NCBI RefSeq assembly: GCF_001050345.1
Contig: NZ_LFMW01000012.1
Span: 496,001 to 560,000 of the forward strand
Length of the DNA stretch: 64,000 bases
Source: Pseudomonas fildesensis
Lineage (GTDB): Bacteria > Pseudomonadota > Gammaproteobacteria > Pseudomonadales > Pseudomonadaceae
Direction of reading: 5' to 3'
The position numbers and the translations under genes are program-made. A model generated the notes under the pieces. The model searched no databases and was not told where the DNA came from. It saw nothing but the letters and a program-made list of their open reading frames with translations. Shown here in pieces: positions 9,218 through 16,889 of the stretch (positions are counted from its first letter, which is position 1; every line of letters begins with the position of its first letter).

Positions 9218-10519
9218 ATGTTTCGTGTGCTGATTCGCCTCTACCTGATCACCATCGTCACCTACAGCGCGGCGATCTTCCTGATTCCCAAGCTGGTGAT
9301 CCAGCTGTTCGAACACCGCTACCTGGACTACAACGTCGAGCAATCCAGGGGCATGCAGAAGCTGATCGTCAAGCAATACCAGCGGGCGCCGGTGGAGCGC
9401 TGGTCCCAGGTGACCGAGCAGCTAAGCCACGACTTCGCACCGCTGAAAGTCGAGCTGATGCTGCGCCAGGACGCGCGCTACACCCCGCAGGAAGAACAGC
9501 TGCTGGAGCAAGGCAAGCCGGTGATCCGCCTGGGCGAGTGGGGCTGGATGGAAGAGGTCAGTTCGCCGATCAACCAGCAGTTTGCGGTCAAGCTGACGGT
9601 CCCGCCGGACCCGCTGGACATGAACCTGCTGTACTGGTCGATGAACGTGCTGATCGGCGCTGCACTCCTGGCCTGCCTGCTGGTATGGCTGCGTCCGCAC
9701 TGGCGTGACCTGGAACGGCTGAAAAGCACTGCCGCGCAATTGGGCAAGGGCAACCTGGCCGAGCGCACGCACATTCCGCCCAGCTCCAACATCGGCAGCC
9801 TGGCGGCGGTGTTCGACACCATGGCCGACGCCATCGAACACCTGCTCAACCAGCAGCGCGACCTGCTTAATGCGGTCTCCCACGAACTGCGCACACCGTT
9901 GACCCGCCTGGATTTCGGCCTGGCCCTGGCGTTGTCTGAAGACTTGCCCCAGGCCAGCCGCGAGCGCCTGCAAAGCCTGGTGGCGCATATTCGCGAGCTG
10001 GATGAGCTGGTGCTGGAATTGCTCTCTTACAGTCGCCTGCAAAACCCGGCGCAATTGCCGGAGCGGGTCGACGTAATGCTCGATGAGTTTATCGACAGCG
10101 TGCTGGGCAGCGTCGACGATGAACTGGAAAACCCCGAGATCGTCATCGACGTGGTGCTCGACTGCAGCGTCGAGCGTTTCAGCCTCGACCCGCGCCTGAC
10201 CGCCCGCGCCTTGCAGAACCTGCTGCGCAATGCCACGCGCTACTGCGACAAGCGCATTCAGGTGGGCGTCAAAGTGTGCGCCAAGGGCTGTGAGATCTGG
10301 GTAGATGACGATGGCATTGGCATCCCGCTGGACCAGCGCGAGCGTATCTTCGAACCGTTCTACCGCCTCGACCGTAGCCGCGACCGCGCCACCGGCGGCT
10401 TTGGCCTGGGCCTGGCGATCAGCCGGCGCGCCCTGGAGGCCCAGGGCGGTACCTTGACCGCTCAGGCGTCGCCACTGGGTGGTGCGCGGTTTCGCGTGTG
10501 GTTGCCCACCATCGCCTGA
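9218..10519 (+). CDS. Membrane sensor histidine kinase (RstB-like)
   Basis: The 433-residue sensor has an N-terminal TM segment (about residues 5-25), a periplasmic domain of about 110 residues, a second TM (about 137-158) and then WLRPHWRDLERL, the juxtamembrane block typical of RstB-type kinases. HAMP follows (about 160-212). The dimerisation domain contains the phospho-acceptor H222 (AVSHELRTPL), and the ATPase domain has N, G1 and G2 boxes (NLLRNATRYC, WVDDDGIGIP, GGFGLGLAI). It is in an operon with the response regulator. It ends base-to-base with the convergent anti-sigma gene (10519/10520), leaving no room for a terminator between them. The stimulus is unknown. Confidence 0.93.
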   Translation: MFRVLIRLYLITIVTYSAAIFLIPKLVIQLFEHRYLDYNVEQSRGMQKLIVKQYQRAPVERWSQVTEQLSHDFAPLKVELMLRQDARYTPQEEQLLEQGKPVIRLGEWGWMEEVSSPINQQFAVKLTVPPDPLDMNLLYWSMNVLIGAALLACLLVWLRPHWRDLERLKSTAAQLGKGNLAERTHIPPSSNIGSLAAVFDTMADAIEHLLNQQRDLLNAVSHELRTPLTRLDFGLALALSEDLPQASRERLQSLVAHIRELDELVLELLSYSRLQNPAQLPERVDVMLDEFIDSVLGSVDDELENPEIVIDVVLDCSVERFSLDPRLTARALQNLLRNATRYCDKRIQVGVKVCAKGCEIWVDDDGIGIPLDQRERIFEPFYRLDRSRDRATGGFGLGLAISRRALEAQGGTLTAQASPLGGARFRVWLPTIA

Positions 10520-11197
10520 TCAGAGCACTTTGACTGCGCGGCCGATCGCCTGGATCGGCCCGGTGGGTTTACCGGTGGGCGAGCCGCGCGGGTCTTCCAG
10601 GGTCAGTTCGAACAACTGGTTCGCCGACAACGGCGGCAACTTGTCCAGTGGCACCGACAGCGTCTGCCCCGGCTTGACCAGCCCCAGCGATACCGGGCCT
10701 TGCCAGCCATCGCCCTTGGTCCAGAACTGCAGGGCCTTGTCGGCCGGAACTTCCATCACGCCCAACGGGATCAACTGGATCTGCTGGTCATTGCTCGCCT
10801 GGATCACCCAGCCCGGCGCCTGGCTTTGCGGCGCCACCAGCACCACGACAAAGCTCGGTTCTGTATTGGGTGGGCGGGTCAGCAACAGCGCGGCCAAGAC
10901 CAGGGTCGTCACCAGCCCGGCTCCGGCCAGGCCACGCCACAACGCCAGCAGGTTCCACCACGGCACCGTCGCTTCGTCGGGGCCGGCGACGCTGCGTTGA
11001 ATGCGTCGCCACAGTTGCGCGGAAGGCGGCACCGGTTCGGCCAGTGCGGTCAACGGCAGCAGGCGCTGCTCCCAGGCATCCACCGCCGCGCGCAACTCGG
11101 CATCATGCATGAGGCGTTGCTCGACCTCGGAGCGCTGTTCGGCGGGCAGGGTGCCCAGTACGTACTCACTGGCCAGTTCATCAGGGGTGTTGTTCAT
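10520..11197 (-). CDS. RskA-type membrane anti-sigma factor
   Basis: This 225-residue protein has an N-terminal anti-sigma (zinc-less ASD-like) domain (ELASEYVLGTLPAEQR, with a charged WEQRLLPL helix), one TM segment near residues 90-110 (AGLVTTLVLAALLL) and a C-terminal RskA domain (periplasmic side; ALQFWTKG, SLGLVKPG, LFELTLEDP). By family knowledge it holds the ECF sigma factor at the membrane until a signal releases it. The ATG at 11197 overlaps the sigma stop codon (ATGA) and has GGGAG 8 bases upstream. The GTG at 11206 is less likely. Translation is thus coupled to the sigma gene. Confidence 0.88.
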   Translation of the reverse strand: MNNTPDELASEYVLGTLPAEQRSEVEQRLMHDAELRAAVDAWEQRLLPLTALAEPVPPSAQLWRRIQRSVAGPDEATVPWWNLLALWRGLAGAGLVTTLVLAALLLTRPPNTEPSFVVVLVAPQSQAPGWVIQASNDQQIQLIPLGVMEVPADKALQFWTKGDGWQGPVSLGLVKPGQTLSVPLDKLPPLSANQLFELTLEDPRGSPTGKPTGPIQAIGRAVKVL

Positions 11198-11730
11198 GCC
11201 ATGCACTCCCGCAAGGCGGCGAGGCTACGTTTGATCCAGGCCTTGATGGTCCCCAGTGGGGTGCCCAGTTTTTGCGCGATTTCGCTGTGGGAATAACCGT
11301 CGACATAGGCATGCAGAATGCAGGTTCGACGGGCCGGGTCCAGCTGTTCCAGGCACGTGTGGATTTGCCCGGTGCGCGCGGTGAATTCAAAGGTGTGCTC
11401 CGGTTCTGCGAGCTGCTCGTGTTCATCGCTCAACGGCACATCGCGGCCGCTGTTGCGCACGACGTTGAGCGCCAGGTGCCGCGTCACGCTGTAGACCCAA
11501 CCCCGCGCAGAGCCGCGGCAGGGGTCAAAACTGCCGGCGCCGCGCCAGATCTTGAGAAAGGCGTCATGCACGATATCTTCGGCCAGCGCCTTGTCGCGGG
11601 CGATGCGCAGAGCAACACCGAGCAAGCGGCTGCTGTCCTGCTCATACAAGCGGCGCAGGGCCTGTTGATCGCCACGGGCGCAGGCCAGCAGGCAGGCTTC
11701 GTAATCAAAAATGGATTCAGGCAAAGGCAC
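11194..11730 (-). CDS. ECF-family RNA polymerase sigma factor
   Basis: The 178-residue protein has sigma region 2 (RLYEQDSSRLLGVALRIA, DIVHDAFLKIWR, SARGWVYSVTRHLALN) and region 4 with its helix-turn-helix (YSHSEIAQKLGTPLGTIKAW), as in ECF sigma factors of the SigK/RskA type. The start is a GTG with AGGA just upstream; no ATG is available nearby. The partner anti-sigma gene overlaps its stop. The DUF3455 gene lies upstream in the same direction and may belong to its regulon. The signal and target promoters are unknown. Confidence 0.9.
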   Translation of the reverse strand: MPLPESIFDYEACLLACARGDQQALRRLYEQDSSRLLGVALRIARDKALAEDIVHDAFLKIWRGAGSFDPCRGSARGWVYSVTRHLALNVVRNSGRDVPLSDEHEQLAEPEHTFEFTARTGQIHTCLEQLDPARRTCILHAYVDGYSHSEIAQKLGTPLGTIKAWIKRSLAALRECMA

Positions 11731-11769
11731 GGTTTCCTGCCACTGAAATAACGACTACCCCGGCCTCCG

Positions 11770-11898
11770 TGTAGGAGCGAGCTTCTTGTGGCAAGGGAGC
11801 TTGCTCCCGTTGGGCTGCGAAGCGGCCCCAAAAAGCTTGCGGGCGCTACGCACCCGAGCGGGAGCAAGCTCCCTCGCCACAAGAAGCTCGCTCCTACA
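11770..11898. repeat. Composite intergenic repeat: GTGGCAAGGGAGC unit nested in a TGTAGGAGC unit
   Basis: The outermost arms TGTAGGAGCGAGCTTCTTG and its complement (ending GCTCCTACA at 11898) enclose a GTGGCAAGGGAGCTTGCTCC-type inverted repeat. This is two repeat families in one another. It separates the DUF3455 gene from the sigma factor gene. Confidence 0.8.
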
Positions 11899-11942
11899 AG
11901 GGGGTGTGGGCAGTTTCCTTCGGGCAGCGTAGCCGATTTTCC

Positions 11943-12464
11943 TCAGTTAGCCGCCCAGAAAATGTAGTCGGCCTGGTACTTCACCACTTCCTGCTGACCC
12001 TTGTTGGCGGCGGTGCACGCTGTGTTCGGCGCCACGCCACCTTTCAACGCGACCCGCTGGATGTAACTCACGCCACTCATCGCGCCCTTGCCTTCGGCCG
12101 GGTTGGCCTTGACCAGTTGATAGGGCAGGTTGCCCGGGCTCGACGGCGCCACGGCCAACTGGGTGCCGGTGATTTTCGAGCCGTCCTTGGCTTGCCAGGT
12201 GGCCGGTGGGCCGAAGTAGGTCCCCACTTGCTTGCCGCTGCGGTCATTGAGCACGGCCTTGGGGCCTACAAACGTCCACTCGGTCTGGCCGGCGGCGTTG
12301 GCTTTGTCGCGGCATTCGTAGGTGATTTCGCCGACGCCTGTGGTTTCCATCGCAACCTTGTGCCCATCCGGCACCTTGATGCTGTCGGGCAAGCCGGTCT
12401 GGGCAAACGCCGCCGGGGTGGCGACCAGCAAACCAGTGAGGCAGAGCAGTGCTTTAGCGTTCAT
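11943..12464 (-). CDS. DUF3455 family exported protein
   Basis: The product is 173 residues with a clear signal peptide (MNAKALLCLTGLLVATPAAF, then AQ), so it is periplasmic or secreted. The mature part matches the DUF3455 pattern (YECR near the N-terminus, WTFVGPKAVL, GTYFGPPATWQAKDGSKITG, a conserved C-terminal CTAANKG region). Two Cys in the mature chain (in YECR and NTACTA) could form a disulfide. The ATG at 12464 has GGAG upstream; an extension to 12536 would destroy the signal peptide. Its place before the ECF sigma gene suggests stress-linked control, which is inference only. The function of the family is unknown. Confidence 0.85.
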   Translation of the reverse strand: MNAKALLCLTGLLVATPAAFAQTGLPDSIKVPDGHKVAMETTGVGEITYECRDKANAAGQTEWTFVGPKAVLNDRSGKQVGTYFGPPATWQAKDGSKITGTQLAVAPSSPGNLPYQLVKANPAEGKGAMSGVSYIQRVALKGGVAPNTACTAANKGQQEVVKYQADYIFWAAN

Positions 12465-12601
12465 GGGTGTTTCTCCATTCAGTAAAACAGCGGGGTGACT
12501 GTAGGGACTACCCGCAGTGCGCACGATTGGATGCACGGATTAGAAAATAAACCAGGGAGGGCGCACACTGTGCCCCCGCTTTACCCGAGGAGAGATTGGC
12601 A

Positions 12602-13372
12602 ATGACTGGTGTTCACACGTCCGCTCAACAGGGTTTCTCGACCCAGGCCGTCACTTACGCCCAAGGTCGCCCGAACTACCCCCGCCAACTGACGGGCTGG
12701 CTCACCGACACACTGCACGTCGATGCGCACTCCACGGTGATTGACCTGGGCGCCGGCACCGGTAAGTTCACCCGATTGCTTAGCAGCCTGGCGCCGACGC
12801 TGATAGCGGTCGAGCCCGTGGCGCAGATGGGTGCGCAGTTGACCAAGCTGTTGCCAGACGTGCGCCTGGTAAACGGCACCGCCGAATCCATGCCCTTGGA
12901 AACCGCCAGCGCCGACGCCGTGTTCTGCGCCCAGGCCTTCCATTGGTTTTCCACCCGGGCCGCGCTGGCCGAAATCCACCGCGTGCTCAAGCCCGGCGGG
13001 CGCCTGGGGTTGGTGTGGAATGTGCGCGATGAGTCGGTAGATTGGGTGGCCGCCATCACCGCGATCATCACGCCGTACGAGGGCGACACGCCGCGTTTTC
13101 ACAGTGGGCGTTGGCGCGAAGCCTTCACCGGCGAGTACTTTTCCGATCCGCAAATGACCTGTTTCGCCTACAGTCACGTCGGCAGTCCTCAAGAAGTGAT
13201 CATCGATCGCTTCCTCTCGGTGAGTTTTATCGCCGTGTTGCCCGCGGCTGAAAAAGCCCGGGTGACCGAGCAATTGCGCCGCTTGATCGACACCCACCCT
13301 GGGCTGAAGGGCCGTGACACGGTGGCGTTCCCTTACCAGACCCAGGCATACGTCTGTCAACGACTGACGTAA
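12602..13372 (+). CDS. Class I SAM-dependent methyltransferase
   Basis: The 256-residue protein is a Methyltransf_11-type enzyme. It carries the SAM-binding glycine motif (VIDLGAGTGKFTRLL, about residues 46-60), the acidic residue ending strand 2 (IAVEPV), motif II-III (DAVFCAQAFHWF) and post-motif III (VLKPGGRLGLVW). The N-terminus (FSTQAVTYAQGRPNYP) resembles UbiE/TAM-like enzymes that act on small molecules. The ATG at 12602 follows GAGGAG by 9 bases. The substrate cannot be deduced. It is transcribed alone, ahead of the TauE gene by about 90 bases. Confidence 0.88.
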   Translation: MTGVHTSAQQGFSTQAVTYAQGRPNYPRQLTGWLTDTLHVDAHSTVIDLGAGTGKFTRLLSSLAPTLIAVEPVAQMGAQLTKLLPDVRLVNGTAESMPLETASADAVFCAQAFHWFSTRAALAEIHRVLKPGGRLGLVWNVRDESVDWVAAITAIITPYEGDTPRFHSGRWREAFTGEYFSDPQMTCFAYSHVGSPQEVIIDRFLSVSFIAVLPAAEKARVTEQLRRLIDTHPGLKGRDTVAFPYQTQAYVCQRLT

Positions 13373-13397
13373 AAGGCATAAAGTCAGATCATATTGA

Positions 13398-13413
13398 TAT
13401 AAGTCGTTATAAG
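13398..13413 (+). promoter_or_regulatory. Direct repeat TATAAG in the promoter region of the TauE/SafE gene
   Basis: TATAAG occurs twice exactly 10 bp apart (13398 and 13408) in an AT-rich stretch 50-65 bases before the permease start. The one-turn spacing and AT-richness would suit a LysR-type (CysB-like) activator site, but this is only a suggestion. Confidence 0.3.
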
Positions 13414-13463
13414 AAAAATCGCTATCCTGCCGCCAGAAATTTATAAGGCCGCAGGTAGCTGTA

Positions 13464-14249
13464 ATGGATGTGGGTAACGTTGGTTTTGTAATCGCTGGCC
13501 TGGTGGTTGGTTTTATCGTGGGTATGACCGGTGTCGGCGGAGGCTCGTTGATGACGCCGATCCTGTTGTGGTTCGGCATCAACCCGGCGACCGCCGTGGG
13601 TACCGACCTGTTGTACGCCGCCATCACCAAGTCCGGTGGTGTGCTGGTGCACAGCAAGAACAAGAACATCGACTGGACCATCACCGGCTGGTTGACCCTG
13701 GGCAGTGTGCCCGCCGTATTGCTGACCCTGTGGTTCCTCGCCAGCCTGCACACCGACCCCAGCGTCATGAACGCGGTGATCAAACAGGCCCTCGGCTTTG
13801 TGTTGCTGCTGACGGCCCTGGCGATTCTGTTCAAGAAGCGCCTGTTGGCCTTCGCCCAGCGCCATGCTGGCGATGACTACCATATGAGCCCGCGTAACCT
13901 GAATGCGCTGACGGTGGTCACCGGGGCGGTGCTGGGCACCATGGTCGCCCTGACGTCCATCGGCGCCGGCGCCCTCGGCACGGTCGCGCTGTTTATCCTC
14001 TATCCCTTCCTCGCCACGCGGCGCCTGGTCGGCACCGAGATCGCCCACGCCGTGCCGCTGACGTTGGTTGCGGGCCTGGGCCATGCCGGCATGGGCAATA
14101 TGGATTGGCACCTGCTGGGCTTTTTGCTGATCGGCTCGCTGCCGGGGATTTACTTCGGCAGCCACATGACCGGCAAAGTCCCGGACGGCGTATTGCGCCC
14201 GTGCCTGGCGATCATGTTGATGACCATCGGCTACAAACTCGCCTTCTAA
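13464..14249 (+). CDS. TauE/SafE family sulfite/organosulfonate permease
   Basis: This is a 261-residue membrane protein with about eight hydrophobic segments and the family's glycine-rich repeats (VGFIVGMTGVGGGSLMTPIL near the N-terminus, and VALTSIGAGALGTVAL as its second-half counterpart). TauE/SafE proteins export sulfite or sulfoacetate, or carry related anions. Its place next to SfnB-like and SfnG genes fits removal of sulfite released by desulfonylation. A weak AGG ribosome site precedes the ATG. It is convergent with the sfnB-like gene, with a short inverted repeat between them. Confidence 0.9.
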   Translation: MDVGNVGFVIAGLVVGFIVGMTGVGGGSLMTPILLWFGINPATAVGTDLLYAAITKSGGVLVHSKNKNIDWTITGWLTLGSVPAVLLTLWFLASLHTDPSVMNAVIKQALGFVLLLTALAILFKKRLLAFAQRHAGDDYHMSPRNLNALTVVTGAVLGTMVALTSIGAGALGTVALFILYPFLATRRLVGTEIAHAVPLTLVAGLGHAGMGNMDWHLLGFLLIGSLPGIYFGSHMTGKVPDGVLRPCLAIMLMTIGYKLAF

Positions 14250-14261
14250 GGTGTACGCGGT

Positions 14262-14298
14262 CCAAATGTGGGAGGGAGCAAGCCCCTCCCACATTTGG
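14262..14298. repeat. Short inverted repeat (TGTGGGAGG family), likely bidirectional terminator
   Basis: The perfect arms CCAAATGTGGGAGGG / CCCTCCCACATTTGG are almost back to back, so this is a half-size member of the family. It fills the space between the convergent TauE and SfnB-like genes and directly touches the stop codon of the latter. Confidence 0.8.
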
Positions 14299-15537
14299 TC
14301 ATGCCTTGGCCGGGCCATTACCGATCTGCCACACAAACGGCGGTTCGGTGCCATTGATCACCCAATCGCCGACGATCCGCGCCTTGTAGATCACCGGGTT
14401 GTGCGACGACACGGTCCGCGCATTGCGCCAGTGCCGATCGAGGGCTTTGCCCTGGCGCACATCCGACGCCCCCAGCGCGTTGAACAATTGGCTGGTGGCG
14501 CGCTGGATCAGTTCCGACACCACCACCTGCGCCGTCGCCGACTCAATCTCGGCAGCCACATTGGCTTCGCGCTCCGCCGCCTCATCCCCGCCAAAGCGCG
14601 CCAGGTAGGCCCGTTGCGCCGGCACGGCGGCCTTCAATGCGCTGGCGCGTGCGGCATACACCAGCGCGGCGACTTCCCCTACTACCTGCTGAACCTGCGC
14701 ATCCTGGCTGACATGCGCCGCATTGCCATGGCTGTAAATACGCTTGCGGCTGCGTACCTGGTGGGCCACGTCATTCAGCGCTGCACGGCCGATACCCGCC
14801 AGGCTCGCCAACAGCACCAGCTGGTAAAACGCGGTCTGGTATTTGAAGCGAGTGGCAAAGTCGATGACGTTTTCTGCTTCGACCACCGCGTCGGTAAAGC
14901 GCGAGGTGCCGCTGCCGGTGGTGCGCTGGCCAAACCCGTCCCAATCATCGCTTTGCACCACGCCGGGCTGGCGCGTGCGGGTGGCGGCGATTACATCGCC
15001 GCCGGTGTCGCTGCGCTGGGCGTACACGTCGATCCAGTCGGAAAACAGGCTGCCGGTGCTGTAGAACTTTTCACCGTTGAGCTTCCATTTGTCGCCATCC
15101 GGGCTGACCTGGGTGACCACATCGCCAATCGCCACATTGCCGATTTCGGTCCAGGCGCAGCCGACGATATCGCCGTCGACAAAGCGCTTGAACCACACGT
15201 CGCGCCCGGCGCCTGGCGTTGCGTTAAGGCGGTCTTCGGCAAAGGCGAAGTGCCCGCGCAGCGCCTGGGGCACGTTGGAGTCTGCGGCGGCCAGTTCGAT
15301 CAGTAATTCAAACAACTGCGGCAGGGACGCGCCGCCACCGCCGTATTCCACCGGTACCCGCACCGCGCCAAAACCGGCGGCCTTGAGCCACTGGATCGGC
15401 GCATGGGGCAGGGTACGGGTGAGTTCGCGCTCGACCGCACCGTCGGCGATGCGCTGGAAGATCGGCCGGAAACGAGCGGCCAGGGTGGCGTAATCGACGC
15501 CGATGGACAGCGGATTGATGACATGTTGCTCGGTCAT
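14299..15537 (-). CDS. sfnB: SfnB-family sulfur acquisition oxidoreductase (acyl-CoA dehydrogenase fold)
   Basis: The 412-residue flavoprotein belongs to the acyl-CoA dehydrogenase/DszC-like superfamily: N-terminal helical domain (WLKAAGFGAVRVPVEYGGGG), middle beta domain (GCAWTEIGN, LNGEKFYSTGSLFSDW, WDGFGQRTTGSGT) and C-terminal four-helix domain (RHWRNARTVSSHNPVIYKAR). Members are FMN-dependent monooxygenases or sulfur-starvation enzymes rather than true acyl-CoA dehydrogenases. The ATG at 15537 has AGGAG 9 bases upstream. It is divergent from sfnG and seems to have its own sigma-54 promoter. The exact substrate is not known; a role in the dimethyl sulfide/sulfone pathway is inferred from the neighbour. 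Confidence 0.82.
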   Translation of the reverse strand: MTEQHVINPLSIGVDYATLAARFRPIFQRIADGAVERELTRTLPHAPIQWLKAAGFGAVRVPVEYGGGGASLPQLFELLIELAAADSNVPQALRGHFAFAEDRLNATPGAGRDVWFKRFVDGDIVGCAWTEIGNVAIGDVVTQVSPDGDKWKLNGEKFYSTGSLFSDWIDVYAQRSDTGGDVIAATRTRQPGVVQSDDWDGFGQRTTGSGTSRFTDAVVEAENVIDFATRFKYQTAFYQLVLLASLAGIGRAALNDVAHQVRSRKRIYSHGNAAHVSQDAQVQQVVGEVAALVYAARASALKAAVPAQRAYLARFGGDEAAEREANVAAEIESATAQVVVSELIQRATSQLFNALGASDVRQGKALDRHWRNARTVSSHNPVIYKARIVGDWVINGTEPPFVWQIGNGPAKA

Positions 15538-15574
15538 GGGGAAAGGCTCCTGGGCAGTGATCAATACCTTGGGG

Positions 15575-15593
15575 ATTGCACACTCCGTGCCGG
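15575..15593 (-). promoter_or_regulatory. Putative sigma-54 promoter of the sfnB-like gene
   Basis: Read on the minus strand the sequence is CGGCACGGAGTGTGCAA. GG and GC are separated by exactly 10 bases, close to TGGCACG-N4-TTGCA. It lies about 40 bases before the start codon. Confidence 0.6.
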
Positions 15594-15632
15594 GTTCTGG
15601 GGCCCGGTTTTACTGGGATTGGTTTCAAACCA

Positions 15633-15650
15633 CTGTTGCCTGAGCAACAG
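15633..15650. promoter_or_regulatory. Perfect palindrome, likely enhancer site for a sigma-54 activator (SfnR-type)
   Basis: CTGTTGC-CTGA-GCAACAG is a perfect 7+7 inverted repeat with a 4-base spacer, inside a looser GGTTT/AAACC pair. It lies between two divergent sigma-54-like promoters, about 50 and 110 bases from their -24 elements. That is the usual place for an NtrC-type activator site. Confidence 0.6.
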
Positions 15651-15749
15651 CAAACCGACAAATCGATGCGATCCGAAACATCCTTATTGATGCCTTCGAC
15701 AGCCTTGGTTTGCGCACGCGAGCCCATGGCCCGGGCCTTTGCCGCTGCC

Positions 15750-15765
15750 TGGCACGCTTGCTGCT
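15750..15765 (+). promoter_or_regulatory. Putative sigma-54 promoter of sfnG
   Basis: TGGCACG-CTTG-CTGCT matches TGGCACG-N4-TTGCW with one mismatch, and GG and GC are 10 bases apart. The predicted start of transcription falls about 27 bases before the sfnG ATG. Confidence 0.68.
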
Positions 15766-15803
15766 CAAGCGTAAGCACATCCCTTTGTGTGAGGTACCGC
15801 TAG

Positions 15804-16889
15804 ATGAGTCAGCAACCTGTCAAATTCGCCTATTGGGTGCCCAACGTCAGCGGTGGGCTGGTAGTCAGCAAGATCGAGCAGCGCACCCACTGGGGCATCG
15901 ACTACAACCGCAAACTCGCGCAATTGGCTGAAGCCGCCGGCTTCGAATATGGCCTGACGCAGATTCGCTTCACCGCCGGTTACGGCGCCGAAAACCAGCA
16001 TGAGTCCGTGGCGTTCAGCCATGCGCTGTTGGCCGCGACCACCACGCTCAAAGTTATCGCAGCGATCCTGCCCGGCCCGTGGCAACCAGCGCTTGCGGCC
16101 AAGCAGTTGGCGACCATCGACCAACTCACCAACGGCCGCATCGCGGTGAATATCGTCAGCGGCTGGTTCAAGGGCGAGTTCCAGGCCATCGGCCAACCTT
16201 GGCTGGAGCACGATGAACGTTATCGCCGCTCCGAGGAATTTATCCGCGCCCTCAAAGGCATCTGGACCCAGGACGATTTCACCTTCAAGGGCGACTTCTA
16301 CCGCTTCAACAACTACACCCTGAAACCCAAGCCATTGGGCCAGCCGGAAGTATTTCAGGGCGGCAGCTCACGGGCTGCGCGGGATATGGCGGCGCGGGTT
16401 TCCGACTGGTACTTCACCAACGGCAACACCCCGGAAGGCATCAAGGCCCAGGTCGACGATATCCGCGCCAAGGCTGCCGTGAATAACCATTCGGTGAAGG
16501 TCGGTGTGAACGCGTTTGTGATCGCCCGCGATACCGAAGAAGAAGCGCGGGCCGTGCTCGCGGAAATCATCGACAAGGCTGACCCGGAAGCGGTCAACGC
16601 CTTTGGCGACGCCGCCAGGCAGGCGGGAAAGGCGTCGCCGGAAGGCGAGGGCAACTGGGCCAAGTCCAGCTTTGAAGACCTCGTGCAGTACAACGATGGC
16701 TTCAAGACCAACCTGATTGGCACGCCGCAGCAGATCGCCGAGCGCATCGTTGCGCTCAAGGCCGTGGGGGTTGACCTGGTGCTGGCGGGTTTCCTGCACT
16801 TCCAGGAAGAAGTCGAGTACTTCGGCAAGCGTGTATTGCCGCTGGTGCGCGAGCTGGAAGCCAAGGCCGGGATCAAGCAAGTGGCTTGA
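15804..16889 (+). CDS. sfnG: FMNH2-dependent dimethyl sulfone monooxygenase SfnG
   Basis: The 361-residue protein belongs to the bacterial luciferase-like (SsuD-type) flavin monooxygenases. By family knowledge SfnG uses FMNH2 and O2 to turn dimethyl sulfone into methanesulfinate in the cytoplasm, a step that lets the cell use DMSO2 as a sulfur source. Characteristic blocks are VKFAYWVPNVSGGLV at the N-terminus, YGLTQIRFTAGYGA, RIAVNIVSGWFKGEF and VDLVLAGFLHFQEEVEYFG near the end. Reduced flavin must come from a reductase that is not in this window. The last 17 bases overlap the end of the convergent GNAT-C39 gene. A sigma-54 promoter and a palindromic activator site lie upstream. Confidence 0.93.
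   Translation: MSQQPVKFAYWVPNVSGGLVVSKIEQRTHWGIDYNRKLAQLAEAAGFEYGLTQIRFTAGYGAENQHESVAFSHALLAATTTLKVIAAILPGPWQPALAAKQLATIDQLTNGRIAVNIVSGWFKGEFQAIGQPWLEHDERYRRSEEFIRALKGIWTQDDFTFKGDFYRFNNYTLKPKPLGQPEVFQGGSSRAARDMAARVSDWYFTNGNTPEGIKAQVDDIRAKAAVNNHSVKVGVNAFVIARDTEEEARAVLAEIIDKADPEAVNAFGDAARQAGKASPEGEGNWAKSSFEDLVQYNDGFKTNLIGTPQQIAERIVALKAVGVDLVLAGFLHFQEEVEYFGKRVLPLVRELEAKAGIKQVA

Noticed and set aside
12581..13834. Minus-strand frame of about 417 codons
   Set aside because: It lies opposite the methyltransferase and TauE genes, which have clear domain matches, and shows no domain itself.
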